Below are positions 53,869 through 63,380 of a DNA stretch of 64,000 bases, in pieces. The stretch's first letter is position 1. Every line of letters starts with the position of its first letter. This stretch comes from Microbacterium yannicii PS01 (GTDB lineage: Bacteria; Actinomycetota; Actinomycetes; Actinomycetales; Microbacteriaceae), in the NCBI RefSeq assembly GCF_000304335.1, contig NZ_CAJF01000004.1, forward strand, positions 62,001 to 126,000. The letters are read 5' to 3'. The translations under genes and the position numbers were made by a program. The notes beneath the pieces were generated by a model. It did no database searches. It saw only the letters and a program-made list of their open reading frames with translations, and was not told the DNA's origin.

Positions 53869-54099
53869 TCAGAAGCGCGATCCGCCCCAGCCGAGGTCGC
53901 GGCGCAGGGGCTCGCGCAGGGCTCGCTGCGAGACCGACCAGGCGCTTCGCTCGCGACGATCGTCGGCCACCGCCTCGGCGGCCTCGCCGGTGTACGCCTC
54001 GGTCACGACGGCGATGAGCGCCGCGAGCTCCACCTCGGAGGGCGCGCCGCGCCGCACGTCGATCGCGACGTGCTCGGCCTCGTCATCCGCGAGCGTCAC
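53869..54099 (-). CDS. accE: Acyl-CoA carboxylase epsilon subunit
   Basis: 76 residues. Small actinobacterial subunit that bridges alpha and beta subunits. The pattern EHVAIDVRRGAPSEVELAALIAVV followed by a variable acidic/basic stretch and SAWSVSQRALREPLRRDLGWGGSRF (Trp-rich end) is characteristic of AccE. GTG 54099 is 28 nt after the beta-subunit stop. Confidence 0.9.
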   Translation of the reverse strand: MTLADDEAEHVAIDVRRGAPSEVELAALIAVVTEAYTGEAAEAVADDRRERSAWSVSQRALREPLRRDLGWGGSRF

Positions 54100-54127
54100 A
54101 GGCCTGCCCCGCTGTCCAGGCGGCCGA

Positions 54128-55717
54128 TCACAGCGGGATGTTCCCGTGCTTCTTGGGCGGCAGGCTCGCGCGCTTGCCGCGAAGGGCGCGCAGAGCCTTC
54201 GCGATGGAGACCCGCGTCTGCGCCGGCTCGATGATGCCGTCGAGCTCGCCCCGCTCGGCGGCGAGGAAGGGAGACGCCACGTTGTACGTGTACTCGTTGG
54301 CCAGGCGCGTGCGCACCGCGGCGACGTCCTCACCGGCTTCTTCGGCCCGCTTGATCTCGCCGCGGTAGAGGATGTTGACCGCGCCCTGACCGCCCATGAC
54401 GGCGATCTCGGCCGTCGGCCAGGCGAGGTTGATGTCGGCGCCGAGCTGCTTGGAGCCCATGACGATGTAGGCACCGCCATAGGCCTTGCGCAGGATCACC
54501 GTGACCAGCGGCACGGTAGCCTCGGCGTAGGCGTACAGCAGCTTCGCGCCGCGGCGAATCACGCCGGTCCACTCCTGGTCGGTGCCCGGGAGGTATCCGG
54601 GAACGTCGACCAGCGTGACGATCGGGAGCGAGAACGCGTCGCAGAAGCGCACGAAGCGACTGGCCTTCTCGCCGGCCTCGATGTTCAGGGTGCCGGCCAT
54701 CTGCGACGGCTGGTTGGCGATGATCCCGACGCTGCGCCCTTCGACGCGTCCGAAGCCGATCACGATGTTCGGCGCGAACAGCGGCTGCACCTCGAGGAAG
54801 TCTTCGGCATCGACGATCCCGCGGATCACCTGGTGGATGTCGTACGGCTGATTCGGCGAGTCGGGGATGATCGCATTCAGGGCCCGATCGGCATCCGTCG
54901 TCTCGAACTCGAACTCCGTCTCGTAGACGGGCAGCTCGGCGAGGTTGTTGTCGGGAAGGAAGCCGAGCATCGTGCGGACGTAGTCGATCGCGTCGTCCTC
55001 GTCCTCGGCGAGGTAGTGCGCGACGCCGGAGCGGGTGTTGTGCGTGTACGCGCCCCCGAGCTCTTCCATCCCGACGTCCTCGCCGGTGACGGTCTTGATC
55101 ACATCGGGGCCGGTGACGAACATCTGGCTCGTCTTGTCGACCATGACGACGAAGTCGGTGAGGGCGGGGGAGTACACCGCGCCGCCCGCTGCCGGTCCCA
55201 TGATGATGGAGATCTGCGGGATCACGCCGGACGCCTGCGTGTTCAGGCGGAAGATCTCGCCGTACTTGCCGAGCGCGACGACGCCCTCCTGGATGCGCGC
55301 GCCACCCGAGTCGAGGATTCCCACGATCGGGATGCCGGAGCGCAGCGCGAACTCCATGACCTTGATGATCTTCTCGCCCGCGACCTCGCCCAGCGATCCG
55401 CCGAACGTCGAGAAGTCCTGCGAGTACACCGCGACGGTGCGACCGTGGATCGTGCCGACGCCGGTGACGACGGAGTCGCCGTAGGGGCGGGAGCGGTCCA
55501 TGCCGAAGGCGGTCGTGCGGTGCCGCACGTACTCGTCGAGCTCGACGAAGCTGCCGGGATCGACGAGCTGCTCGATGCGCTCGCGCGCCGTGCCCTTGCC
55601 CTTCGCGTGCTGCTTCTGCTTGGCAACCGTCTCGGCGTCGAGGACGGCCTCTTGATAGCGGGCGCGGAGGTCGGCGATCTTGCCGGCGGTCGTGAAGAGG
55701 TCGGGCTGATCGGTCAC
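54128..55717 (-). CDS. accD: Acyl-CoA carboxylase beta subunit (carboxyltransferase)
   Basis: 529 residues. Carboxyltransferase moving CO2 from carboxybiotin to acetyl-/propionyl-CoA. Conserved blocks: [47 protein letters not shown], the [23 protein letters not shown] block and the [16 protein letters not shown] block; ends in KHGNIPL as usual. GTG 55717 has TAGGGT ending 7 nt upstream. Divergent from birA, near epsilon and on the same side as the biotinylated alpha subunit. Confidence 0.95.
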   Translation of the reverse strand: MTDQPDLFTTAGKIADLRARYQEAVLDAETVAKQKQHAKGKGTARERIEQLVDPGSFVELDEYVRHRTTAFGMDRSRPYGDSVVTGVGTIHGRTVAVYSQDFSTFGGSLGEVAGEKIIKVMEFALRSGIPIVGILDSGGARIQEGVVALGKYGEIFRLNTQASGVIPQISIIMGPAAGGAVYSPALTDFVVMVDKTSQMFVTGPDVIKTVTGEDVGMEELGGAYTHNTRSGVAHYLAEDEDDAIDYVRTMLGFLPDNNLAELPVYETEFEFETTDADRALNAIIPDSPNQPYDIHQVIRGIVDAEDFLEVQPLFAPNIVIGFGRVEGRSVGIIANQPSQMAGTLNIEAGEKASRFVRFCDAFSLPIVTLVDVPGYLPGTDQEWTGVIRRGAKLLYAYAEATVPLVTVILRKAYGGAYIVMGSKQLGADINLAWPTAEIAVMGGQGAVNILYRGEIKRAEEAGEDVAAVRTRLANEYTYNVASPFLAAERGELDGIIEPAQTRVSIAKALRALRGKRASLPPKKHGNIPL

Positions 55718-55724
55718 GGATTCC

Positions 55725-55730
55725 ACCCTA
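55725..55730 (-). promoter_or_regulatory. -10 box of accD-accE (leaderless)
   Basis: TAGGGT on the minus strand, 7 nt before GTG 55717. Confidence 0.45.
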
Positions 55731-55796
55731 TCGGCGGGTCCCCGCCATCCGTTGGAGGGTTCGCACAAGGGGCCGCGGCATCCGCTGTCGATGCCG

Positions 55797-55880
55797 TCCC
55801 TGAGTACTCCTCTCCATTTCCGTGCGCGCTCCTCTCCGTTCCGTGAGCGCTCCTCTCCGGTCCCTGAGCCTGTCGAAGGG
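55797..55880. repeat. R3 repeat array between accD and birA
   Basis: Four 20-22 bp units: two start TCCCTGAG (55797, 55861) and two TCCGTG (55819, 55840). The last unit is the full genomic repeat TCCCTGAGCCTGTCGAAGGG. The array fills most of the divergent gap. Confidence 0.65.
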
Positions 55881-55908
55881 ACGGATGCCGCGGCCCGCCG
55901 CTCGCGGG

Positions 55909-55914
55909 TAGCGT
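55909..55914 (+). promoter_or_regulatory. -10 box of birA (leaderless)
   Basis: TAGCGT, 7 nt before ATG 55922; it favours this start over GTG 55913. Confidence 0.5.
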
Positions 55915-55921
55915 GTCGGAC

Positions 55922-56719
55922 ATGCCGATCCCCGAGCACGGATATCCCCGCACCGCCGCCGTCAGCCCGCGCGTGCAGGTCGTCGAGACCACCGAATCGA
56001 CCAACGCCGACGTCGTCCGCCACATCGTCGAGTCGCCCGAGGACTGGCCGCACCTCTCGGTGCTGCTCACCACCGATCAGCGTGCCGGCCGGGGTCGCCT
56101 CGACCGCACGTGGGTCACGCCGCCGGGAACCGCGCTCGCCGTCTCGACCGTCGTGCGCGTGTCGGCCGTCCCCAATGAGTCGCGCGGATGGATTCCGCTG
56201 ATCGCCGGCGCCGCCATGACCCGGGCGATCCGAGAACAGGTGCCGCCGAGCGGTCATTCGGTGGCGCTCAAGTGGCCGAACGACGTCCTCCTCGATGCCG
56301 GAAAAGTGTGCGGCATCCTCGCCGAGGTCGTGCCGGGGCACCCGGACGTCGTCGTCATCGGCTCGGGAGTCAACACTCGGATGCCGCGCACCGATCTTCC
56401 GGTCGCCACCGCCACATCGTTCGAGGCAGTGGGCCTCGAGTGCGACGAGGACCGACTGCTCGCCGACTACCTCGGTGCGCTCGACGAGATGCTCGGCGTG
56501 CTCATCGGCGCCCGCGGGAACGCGGTCGCCGCCGGACTGCTCGCCGACATCGAGTCGCTGTGCAGCACCATCGGCAGCGACGTCGCCGTCTCGCTGCCCG
56601 ATGGCGAAACCCTGCGGGGGCGTGCGACGCGCATCGACGCGGACGGCCGGCTCGTCGTCGAGCAGGAGTCCGAGTTCGAGTCGGCCGTCTCGGCCGGCGA
56701 CGTCGTGCACGTTCGCTGA
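55922..56719 (+). CDS. birA: Biotin-[acetyl-CoA-carboxylase] ligase
   Basis: 265 residues, monofunctional (no N-terminal DNA-binding domain). It biotinylates the alpha-subunit lysine of the neighbouring carboxylase. Motifs: [23 protein letters not shown] (biotin/ATP loop), [20 protein letters not shown] and a C-terminal SH3-like cap ([17 protein letters not shown]). ATG 55922 preferred on promoter spacing. Confidence 0.94.
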   Translation: MPIPEHGYPRTAAVSPRVQVVETTESTNADVVRHIVESPEDWPHLSVLLTTDQRAGRGRLDRTWVTPPGTALAVSTVVRVSAVPNESRGWIPLIAGAAMTRAIREQVPPSGHSVALKWPNDVLLDAGKVCGILAEVVPGHPDVVVIGSGVNTRMPRTDLPVATATSFEAVGLECDEDRLLADYLGALDEMLGVLIGARGNAVAAGLLADIESLCSTIGSDVAVSLPDGETLRGRATRIDADGRLVVEQESEFESAVSAGDVVHVR

Positions 56720-56783
56720 GCCGGGTCGTTTCGGATTCGCGGCGTACACCCGTCGGCCCGGGTGCGACGGCATCCCCTCGACG

Positions 56784-56801
56784 CGGCCCCAGTCGGGGCC
56801 G
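56784..56801. terminator. Bidirectional hairpin between birA and a lipoprotein gene
   Basis: CGGCCCC, AGTC, GGGGCCG: 7-bp GC stem in the 97-bp gap between convergent genes, 15 nt from the lipoprotein stop. No T-run. Confidence 0.45.
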
Positions 56802-56815
56802 TCAGAGCGCGGCCA

Positions 56816-57490
56816 TCACAGATCGGTGAAGTCGTTGGAGGGCGTCCACATACGGTCGACTTCATCGCCGGTGAGCGAGAGGCCGATGAATTCGGCACCG
56901 ACTTCTCCGGGCCTGCTGAGCGAATCCGTTCCCGGAACTGCTCGCATGCCGAGATTGACGGTGTCGACGACGCCGTCGCCGTCGCTGTCCCCCTCGCCCC
57001 AGCCGCCCGCTGCGATCACCTCGGCACGGGTCGAGCCGACTTTGATCCCCTCGGCGGTGATCACGTCTGCGTCGCCCACCGCTGGACTGAGGAACGTCAC
57101 TGACGTCGGACCCCCGTCGAAACTCGCGACGGTGACATCCGCCCATGTGAAAGAGGTGCCGAAAAGGTCGCCGTTGCCCCTCGGGTCCTCGATGTCTTCT
57201 CGAGCCGGGGGCTGACCCGTGAGTTCCTCGATCAGCGCAACGAGCGACTCGGCCTGATCCAAAGTGAAGACATCCGTGCGGCCGTCATGCGTGTACTCGA
57301 TCGCGTCGAGGGTGACGACGAGCTCATCAGCCGAAGTGTCCGAATCCAGGGGTGTGGGAGCAGGATCGGGCAGCGGCCGAATCGTCGGCGCGGCGGCGGT
57401 GCTCGTCGGGTCGCTCGAGGCGGCTCCCGCGCACCCCGTGAGCAGGAACGGAATCAACAGGATCGACGTGAGCATCGGGCGAGCGCGCAT
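56816..57490 (-). CDS. Putative lipoprotein of unknown function
   Basis: 224 residues. Signal ILLIPFLLTGCAG with a lipobox LTGC near residue 20, a Pro/Thr/Asp-rich spacer (TIRPLPDPAPTPLDSD), then a folded domain I do not recognise (DELVVTLDAIEYTHDGRTD, TSFTWADVTVASFDGG). GWGEGDSDGDGVVDTVNLG resembles a short calcium-type loop. ATG 57490 has TAGGTT ending 6 nt upstream. Likely anchored on the outer face of the membrane. Confidence 0.75.
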   Translation of the reverse strand: MRARPMLTSILLIPFLLTGCAGAASSDPTSTAAAPTIRPLPDPAPTPLDSDTSADELVVTLDAIEYTHDGRTDVFTLDQAESLVALIEELTGQPPAREDIEDPRGNGDLFGTSFTWADVTVASFDGGPTSVTFLSPAVGDADVITAEGIKVGSTRAEVIAAGGWGEGDSDGDGVVDTVNLGMRAVPGTDSLSRPGEVGAEFIGLSLTGDEVDRMWTPSNDFTDL

Positions 57491-57496
57491 CGATCC

Positions 57497-57502
57497 AACC
57501 TA
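57497..57502 (-). promoter_or_regulatory. -10 box of the lipoprotein gene (leaderless)
   Basis: TAGGTT on the minus strand, 6 nt before ATG 57490. Confidence 0.45.
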
Positions 57503-57656
57503 CGTCCTGGAGTGCGTAGACATGACCTCCGTCCGTGCTCGGGCGAGCGGGTTATCGTCGGCCGGTGCTGGGCACGCTCGCTCCGCGCTCCTCGCCGCTT
57601 GGCGTGACACATGACGTTCCATGGCGTGGCAGGTCGGCGGTGTCGCAGACGCCGCC

Positions 57657-57662
57657 CACAAT
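57657..57662 (+). promoter_or_regulatory. Possible -10 box of the PH-domain gene
   Basis: CACAAT, 6 nt before ATG 57669; a weaker fit to TAnnnT. Confidence 0.3.
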
Positions 57663-57668
57663 GGGTGC

Positions 57669-58253
57669 ATGACGCAGCCGAGTACCTACGGCGGCAGGCC
57701 GATGGCGCCGGCGCCGGGGGCGCCGACGCCTGAGCTGCTCGTGGCGCGGTTCCGTGCGCATGCCCGCCGGCTGACGTGGTCGGCGATCGTGCTCATCGGG
57801 GTGGCGGGAGCTGCCGGCTACTTCTTCGGCAACCTGCCCGCGCCTCTCGAAGACTGGATGCTGCTGACCGCCGCGGGCGTGGTCGTCGTGTTCCTCGTCC
57901 TGCTGCCGTTCCTCCGCTGGTGGGCGCACATCTACACGATCACGACGCGTCGGGTCATCGAGCGGGGTGGTGTCCTGGCTGTGCGCCGTCGCGAGCTTCA
58001 GCACGTCCGCGGCTATACCGTGCAGGTGCGTCGGGGCCCTCTGCAGCGCATCTGGCGTACCGGAACCATCACCCTGACCAACGGCGTCGATGCTCCGCTT
58101 CGGCTCACGAACATCCCGAGCGTCGAGCTCGTCCACGAAGCGCTCGTCGATCAGGTCGAGGTCAATCAGATCCTCGCGCACCGCGACGGGCAGGCGCTGC
58201 CTCCGACCGCGAACGCCGCGCCCCCCGTCCCGCCGCTTCCGCCGGCGCCGTAG
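57669..58253 (+). CDS. PH-domain membrane protein
   Basis: 194 residues. Two membrane spans (SAIVLIGVAGAAGYFFG; MLLTAAGVVVVFLVLLPFL), then a bacterial PH-like domain (DUF304/bPH_2): YTITTRRVIERGGVLAVRRRELQHVRGYTVQVRRG and LTNIPSVELVHEALVDQV; Pro-rich ends. ATG 57669 is chosen with CACAAT ending 6 nt upstream. Function of the family unknown. Confidence 0.85.
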   Translation: MTQPSTYGGRPMAPAPGAPTPELLVARFRAHARRLTWSAIVLIGVAGAAGYFFGNLPAPLEDWMLLTAAGVVVVFLVLLPFLRWWAHIYTITTRRVIERGGVLAVRRRELQHVRGYTVQVRRGPLQRIWRTGTITLTNGVDAPLRLTNIPSVELVHEALVDQVEVNQILAHRDGQALPPTANAAPPVPPLPPAP

Positions 58254-58316
58254 CCCGGCCGTGGCCGCCGCCGGAGTGCGGGATGATGGAAGCGGCCCAT
58301 CGAGAGGGGAAGCGGT

Positions 58317-59453
58317 ATGTCGCTGCGTGTTGGAGTCGTCGGTGGCGGGCAGCTCGCCCGCATGATGATCGCACCGGCCGTGGAACTCGGCGTCGAGCTG
58401 CGGGTGCTCGCCGAGGAGGAGGGGATGTCGGCATCCCTCGCCGCCACCGCCGTGGGCGACTATCGCGACGCCGAAACGGTGCTGGCCTTTGCGCGCGACG
58501 TCGACGTGATCACGTTCGACCACGAGCACGTGCCGCAGGACGTCCTCGCCACGCTCGTCGACGCGGGCGTCGCGGTGCACCCGGGTCCTGACGCGCTCCG
58601 GTTCGCGCAGGACAAGCTGCTCATGCGTGCCAGGCTGCAGGAGCTGGGGATGCCGCAGCCCGCGTGGGCGTCGGTGGAGACCGTCGACGAGCTGCAGGCC
58701 TTCATCGATCAGCAGGGCGGCCGCGCGGTGGTCAAGACGCCGCGCGGCGGATACGACGGCAAAGGCGTGCGCGTCGTATCGGCAGGCGTCGAGGCCGAGG
58801 ACTGGTTCGCGACGCTCGCCGAAGACGCGCGCGGCGGTGCACTCCTCGTCGAGGAGCTCGTCGACTTCTCTCGCGAGCTCGCTCAGCAGGTCGCCCGCCG
58901 CCCGTCCGGGATGGTGCGCGCGTACCCCGTCGTCGAGACGGTGCAGCGGAACGGCGTCTGCGCCGAGGTCATCGCACCGGCACCGCACGGGAACGAACGG
59001 CTCCAGCAGGTCGCCGCGCAGATCGGCGTGGCCATCGCCGAGGGGCTCGGGGTGACCGGGATGCTCGCGGTCGAGCTGTTCGAGACGACCGATGAGCGCC
59101 TGCTCGTGAACGAGCTGGCCATGCGCCCGCACAACAGTGGTCACTGGAGCCAGGACGGCGCCGTCACCAGCCAGTTCGAGCAGCATCTCCGCGCGGTGCT
59201 GGACCTGCCGCTCGGCGACCCGTCGCCGCTGTCGGAGTGGTCGGTCATGGTGAACGTGCTCGGCGGACCCGCCGAAGGCTCGCTCGGCGAACGATTCTCC
59301 GCCGCCATGACGGAGCACCCCGCCGCGAAGATCCACACCTACGGCAAGGCGCCGCGACCGGGGCGCAAGGTCGGCCACGTCACCGCGGTCGGCGACGACC
59401 TCGACGAGGTCGCGTATCAGGCGCGCGCCGCGGCATCCTTCTTCCTCGACTGA
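58317..59453 (+). CDS. purK: 5-(carboxyamino)imidazole ribonucleotide synthase
   Basis: 378-residue ATP-grasp enzyme carboxylating AIR to N5-CAIR in de novo purine synthesis. VGVVGGGQLARMMIAPAVELG opens the protein; KTPRGGYDGKGVRVV is the ATP-grasp loop; NELAMRPHNSGHWSQDGAVTSQFEQHLRA is diagnostic of PurK. ATG 58317 follows AGAGGGGAAG. The partner purE follows after an R3 repeat array. Confidence 0.96.
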   Translation: MSLRVGVVGGGQLARMMIAPAVELGVELRVLAEEEGMSASLAATAVGDYRDAETVLAFARDVDVITFDHEHVPQDVLATLVDAGVAVHPGPDALRFAQDKLLMRARLQELGMPQPAWASVETVDELQAFIDQQGGRAVVKTPRGGYDGKGVRVVSAGVEAEDWFATLAEDARGGALLVEELVDFSRELAQQVARRPSGMVRAYPVVETVQRNGVCAEVIAPAPHGNERLQQVAAQIGVAIAEGLGVTGMLAVELFETTDERLLVNELAMRPHNSGHWSQDGAVTSQFEQHLRAVLDLPLGDPSPLSEWSVMVNVLGGPAEGSLGERFSAAMTEHPAAKIHTYGKAPRPGRKVGHVTAVGDDLDEVAYQARAAASFFLD

Positions 59454-59466
59454 CACGGGGGCTGGG

Positions 59467-59558
59467 GTCCCTGAGCCGCCCGCCGTCCCTGAGCCGCGCT
59501 CGTCCCTGAGCCGTCCTCGGTCCCTGAGCCATCCTCGGTCCCTGAGCTTGTCGAAGGG
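59467..59558. repeat. R3 repeat array between purK and purE
   Basis: Five units beginning GTCCCTGAGC at 59467, 59485, 59502, 59520 and 59538, period 17-18 bp; the last is GTCCCTGAGCTTGTCGAAGGG. It fills the 152-bp gap of the purKE pair. Confidence 0.75.
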
Positions 59559-59593
59559 CCGCGCCGTTGCGGGGATCTTCCAGGCACGCGCCC

Positions 59594-59599
59594 TAGCCT
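59594..59599 (+). promoter_or_regulatory. -10 box of purE (leaderless)
   Basis: TAGCCT, 6 nt before GTG 59606; gives purE a promoter separate from purK. Confidence 0.45.
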
Positions 59600-59605
59600 T
59601 GACGG

Positions 59606-60139
59606 GTGTCTGAGACCCCCACGAGCTCGCCGCCGCTGCACTCCTCCGACGCGCCGCTGATCGGCGTCGTGATGGGGTCCGATTCGGACTGGCGGGTCAT
59701 GAGCGATGCGTCGCAGGCGCTGACCGACTTCGGGATCCCGCACGAGGTCGAGGTCGTCTCGGCGCACCGCACGCCCGACAAGCTCATGCGCTACGGCCGT
59801 GAGGCGCGAGCACGCGGATTGAGGGCCATCATCGCGGGTGCCGGCGGCGCGGCGCACCTGCCGGGGATGCTGGCATCCGTCACGGCCCTCCCCGTGATCG
59901 GCGTGCCGGTACAGCTCGCGACCCTCGACGGCATGGATTCGTTGCTGAGCATCGTTCAGATGCCGGCCGGAATCCCGGTCGCAACGGTGTCGATCAACGG
60001 CGCGAAGAACGCCGGACTGCTTGCGGCGCGCATCCTCGGAGCGTCAGACCCCGCCGTGGCCGATCGCGTCGAGGAGTACGCGCGCACGCTCGAGGGGCAG
60101 GTCGAGGAGAAGAATCGGCGGCTCAAGGAATCGCTGTGA
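59606..60139 (+). CDS. purE: N5-CAIR mutase
   Basis: 177 residues, class I PurE converting N5-CAIR to [33 protein letters not shown] (catalytic Ser-Ala-His-Arg), [15 protein letters not shown] and [20 protein letters not shown] are all present. GTG 59606 fits the -10 spacing. Its stop overlaps the LCP start (GTGA). Confidence 0.96.
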   Translation: MSETPTSSPPLHSSDAPLIGVVMGSDSDWRVMSDASQALTDFGIPHEVEVVSAHRTPDKLMRYGREARARGLRAIIAGAGGAAHLPGMLASVTALPVIGVPVQLATLDGMDSLLSIVQMPAGIPVATVSINGAKNAGLLAARILGASDPAVADRVEEYARTLEGQVEEKNRRLKESL

Positions 60140-61611
60140 CCGTCATGAGCGCACCGCCGTCATCCGTTCGACCTCCGCGGTCGCGCGTCGTCGAAGAGCG
60201 ACCCATGCGGTATCCGGACGCCTCATCGCGAGCTCTTATGACGAAGCGCGGGTGGTGGCTCGTGCTGCTGAACTTCGTGATGCCCGGATCGGCGCAGGCA
60301 CTCGCGGGCAATCATCGGCTCGGACGCCTGGGACTCGGCTCCACCCTGCTGCTGTGGACCCTGGTCGTCGTCACGATCCTGTTCGCACTGCTCGCCCCGA
60401 CCGCGGGGCTGAGCATCATCACCGGCGCATGGCTGCCGGAATGGCTGAGCCTCGTACGTCAGCTTCCCCTCCTAATCGCGCAAGGTCTGCTCGTCGCGTA
60501 TGCCGTTCTCTGGAGCGTCCTCACCGTCGACACTCTGCGGCTCGTCCGCCTGGTCAAGACGGGCCCCGCTGCGAGATTCGGCATCGCCAGCCTGGCCGTC
60601 GTTCTCCTCGTCGTCGCGGGTGGCACAGCTGCCTACGCGGCGAACGTCGCCGGCACGACCCGCGCCACCCTCGGTGCCATCTTCGGCGTGAGCGGGCCCT
60701 CCGTGCCGCCGTCCGAGGGGTACTACAACATCCTGCTGCTCGGGGCAGACAGCGGAGAGGGCCGCGACTCGATGCGGTTCGACAGCATCTCTGTGGTCTC
60801 GGTCAACGCGACCACGGGTGCGACCACGATCACCGGCATCCCGCGTGACATGCCGAACTTCCCCTTCGCAGCCGGTCCGATGCAGGACCGCTACCCGAAC
60901 GGACACGAGGGCCACGCCGACCCGGACTGCGGCTGGGGGAGCGGCATCAACCAGCTCCGCACCGAGGTCGAGGTGTGTCAGGACGGCAGCGCCGTGTATC
61001 CGGATGCCGTCGCGAACGGCTCCGCGCCGGGCATCGAGGCGACGAAGGACGCTGCCGAGGGGATCCTCGGGATCGAGATCCCGTACTACGTCTTCATCGA
61101 CATGCACGGGTTCGCCTCGCTGATCGATGCGCTGGGAGGCGTCGACATCAACGTCGCCGAGCGCCTGCCGAAGGGCGGCGGCCCGGTGTACTCCGGTCAG
61201 CCGGTCGACGAGTGGGCGACGGGATGGATCGAGGCAGGCCCGCAGCACATGGACGGAGACACCGCCCAGTGGTACGCCCGCTCCCGCTACACGACGAGCG
61301 ACTTCGATCGCATGGAGCGCCAGCGCGTGCTTCAGCAGGCGATGCTGGCGCAGTTCACGCCGCAGACGGTCTTGACCCGCTTCCAGGAGATCGCCGCGGC
61401 GGGCACCGACATCGTCGAGACCGACCTGCCGCAGTCACTCGTGCCGTTCCTCGCGGAGCTGGCGTTGAAGGCGAGGGAGCATCCCGTGACGACGATCGAG
61501 CTCACTCCCGAGGGCGGTATCGACGAGTACAACCCGGACTACACGTATATCCAGGAGCTGGTGCGCACAGCACTGCACCCGCCGACGCCGACCCCATCGC
61601 CGGAGGGCTGA
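60136..61611 (+). CDS. LytR-CpsA-Psr (LCP) family cell-wall ligase
   Basis: 491 residues. Unusual N-terminal membrane part with several helices ([58 protein letters not shown]), then the LCP catalytic domain: [39 protein letters not shown]-type [15 protein letters not shown] and [21 protein letters not shown] enzymes attach secondary polymers to peptidoglycan outside the membrane. GTG 60136 overlaps purE; ATG 60145 is possible. Confidence 0.92.
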   Translation: MTVMSAPPSSVRPPRSRVVEERPMRYPDASSRALMTKRGWWLVLLNFVMPGSAQALAGNHRLGRLGLGSTLLLWTLVVVTILFALLAPTAGLSIITGAWLPEWLSLVRQLPLLIAQGLLVAYAVLWSVLTVDTLRLVRLVKTGPAARFGIASLAVVLLVVAGGTAAYAANVAGTTRATLGAIFGVSGPSVPPSEGYYNILLLGADSGEGRDSMRFDSISVVSVNATTGATTITGIPRDMPNFPFAAGPMQDRYPNGHEGHADPDCGWGSGINQLRTEVEVCQDGSAVYPDAVANGSAPGIEATKDAAEGILGIEIPYYVFIDMHGFASLIDALGGVDINVAERLPKGGGPVYSGQPVDEWATGWIEAGPQHMDGDTAQWYARSRYTTSDFDRMERQRVLQQAMLAQFTPQTVLTRFQEIAAAGTDIVETDLPQSLVPFLAELALKAREHPVTTIELTPEGGIDEYNPDYTYIQELVRTALHPPTPTPSPEG

Positions 61612-61612
61612 C

Positions 61613-62740
61613 GTGGTCGCCACACTGCGCGTCATGCTGGATCAGCTGGTGGCGCCGACCGAGCCGGAACTCGCCGAGGCGTCGCGCGAGCTCGCCCGGG
61701 CTCTGGTCGCGGGCGCACCTTCGGGGTGCGAGGTGGAGGCGATAGCGCCGGCGGGCGGCGAGGATGTCGTGGCCGCCGTTCCGGGTCTCACCGGATTGCG
61801 TCGCACGGCCCTCGCGCGGCGCGAGCTGTCTGCGGCGTTCCAACTCGGCGTGGGCACCGGCATCGGCGGCGGCATGATCCACTCGCCGTCCCTGTTCGCG
61901 CCGCTCGTGAAGCACGATCGCGTGCATGAGAACGACCAGACGGTGGTGACCCTCTGGGACTTCCGACCGTGGGAGTCGCCGAACGAGCTGCCTCGTTCGG
62001 TCGTGGGCTGGCACAAAGCCATGCTGAAGCGGGCGATCAAGCACGCTGATGCGATCGTGGTCCCCACCCACTCGCTGGCCGGCCATCTGCGCGAGATCGC
62101 ACCCGCGCTCAGCGACCGGATCCGAGTGATCGCGGGTGCGTCACCGCTGCACTTCGAGGTCCCCGGAGACGAGGTGGGCCGCCGTCGAGCGATGGATCTG
62201 CCCGAAGGGTTCGTGCTGCTGTCGGGCGGGGCGTCGGCATCAGAGGGATTGGATGCCGGTCTCGCGGCGGTCGCGGCATCCGGGGTCGATCTTCCCGTTG
62301 TCGTGATCGACGTGGAGGAGGGTCATGAGCCCGCTGTCGCGGAGCTCGCGTCCGCCGCAGGCGTGCCCGAGCGGATGCTGCACGTTCGCGGCTCGCTGGA
62401 CCCGGCCGATCGGGCCGCGGTGTTCGGGGCGGCGGTGGCGTTCGTGGCGCCGTCGCGGCGAGCGGCGTTCCCGTGGCGGGTCGTCGATGCCCTCACTCTG
62501 GGCGTGCCGCTGATCGCGGCGTACTCGACCGTGCACGACGAGGTCGTCGTCGACGGGGGCGTGCTGGTTCAGGCGACCGATTCCTCGTCTCTCGTGGACG
62601 GGTTGGGATCGGAGCTTGCGCGGGCGCTGTCGTCGACCGTGACGGCCGAGCGGCTGGGAGTGCTCGCCGGGGACCGGGGGCGAGTGTTCTCGTGGAGCGA
62701 GGCGGCTGACAAGGTGTGGATGCTGCACGCCGAGCTGTGA
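61613..62740 (+). CDS. Glycosyltransferase (GT4-like)
   Basis: 375 residues. Two Rossmann-like halves: ATLRVMLDQLVAPTEPEL at the start, IHSPSLFAPL and VTLWDFRPWESP, ADAIVVPTHSLAGHLREI, then VLLSGGASASEGLDAGLAAVAAS and VAFVAPSRRAAFPWRVVDALTLGVPLIAAYS. The usual acidic donor site (E-x7-E) is poorly kept (AAFPWRVVDA). No signal or helices, so cytoplasmic. Starts 1 nt after the LCP stop, so probably builds the glycan that LCP attaches. Confidence 0.82.
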   Translation: MVATLRVMLDQLVAPTEPELAEASRELARALVAGAPSGCEVEAIAPAGGEDVVAAVPGLTGLRRTALARRELSAAFQLGVGTGIGGGMIHSPSLFAPLVKHDRVHENDQTVVTLWDFRPWESPNELPRSVVGWHKAMLKRAIKHADAIVVPTHSLAGHLREIAPALSDRIRVIAGASPLHFEVPGDEVGRRRAMDLPEGFVLLSGGASASEGLDAGLAAVAASGVDLPVVVIDVEEGHEPAVAELASAAGVPERMLHVRGSLDPADRAAVFGAAVAFVAPSRRAAFPWRVVDALTLGVPLIAAYSTVHDEVVVDGGVLVQATDSSSLVDGLGSELARALSSTVTAERLGVLAGDRGRVFSWSEAADKVWMLHAEL

Positions 62741-62840
62741 CGTGCCTCTGAGCGCCACCTCGTCACCGTCGTCGACTTTCGGCAGACCGCGACGGCGTGG
62801 GAGACGGAAGTTTTCGCCCCCGTCACCTCAAGATGGCAAC

Positions 62841-63380
62841 GTGTTGCGTGCGCAAAGTCTTGAACTCGCCTGGCGGAGATCCGTTCGAGCTCGACTCGGG
62901 GTCCTGGGATTGATCTGCGCGAGTGCCATCACGCTCGTCGCTTGCGCGACTCCATCCCAGGCCCCGGCACCGGTTGCGACCGCCAGCGTCGGCGCCACCA
63001 CGCCGGCCACGTCGCCGTCGGCATCGCCCTCGCCGACAGAGAGCACTCCGGCTCCCATTCCCACGGAGTCGGCATCGCCAGTCACGCCGTTCAACGGAGA
63101 GGTCCTGGTCGTGACCGCGGAAGTGATCGGTTCCCGCCTGGAGGTCAGCGCGATGATTCCGGAGGTCAGTGAGTCGGACGGAACATGCACTCTTGAACTC
63201 GTCGACCAGGGCATCGCCGCAACGGTTGCAGGCACCGCCGGCAACGGGGTGACCTACTGCGGGCTCATGACCGTCGAGCCTCTCGACAGCGCCCCTAGTC
63301 CGTGGCAGTTCCGTGTGAAGTATGAATCCGCGTCGACGCGCGCCGAGTCAGCGGTCGGAACCGTGGAGCCCACACGATGA
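62841..63380 (+). CDS. Putative Ser/Thr/Pro-rich lipoprotein
   Basis: 179 residues from GTG 62841. Basic head (RRSVRARLGVLG), hydrophobic stretch ending in LVAC lipobox, then a Pro/Ser/Thr-rich spacer (ATSPSASPSPTESTPAPIPT) and a small beta-rich domain with two Cys (GTCTLELVDQG, GVTYCGLMTV) likely disulfide bonded. The frame is open from 62742 but the signal peptide supports the later start. Overlaps the next exported protein by ATGA. Function unknown. Confidence 0.65.
   Translation: MLRAQSLELAWRRSVRARLGVLGLICASAITLVACATPSQAPAPVATASVGATTPATSPSASPSPTESTPAPIPTESASPVTPFNGEVLVVTAEVIGSRLEVSAMIPEVSESDGTCTLELVDQGIAATVAGTAGNGVTYCGLMTVEPLDSAPSPWQFRVKYESASTRAESAVGTVEPTR

Noticed and set aside
59467..59558. 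CRISPR-like array
   Set aside because: Units are 17-18 bp with almost no spacer and no cas genes; it is a degenerate tandem of a dispersed repeat.
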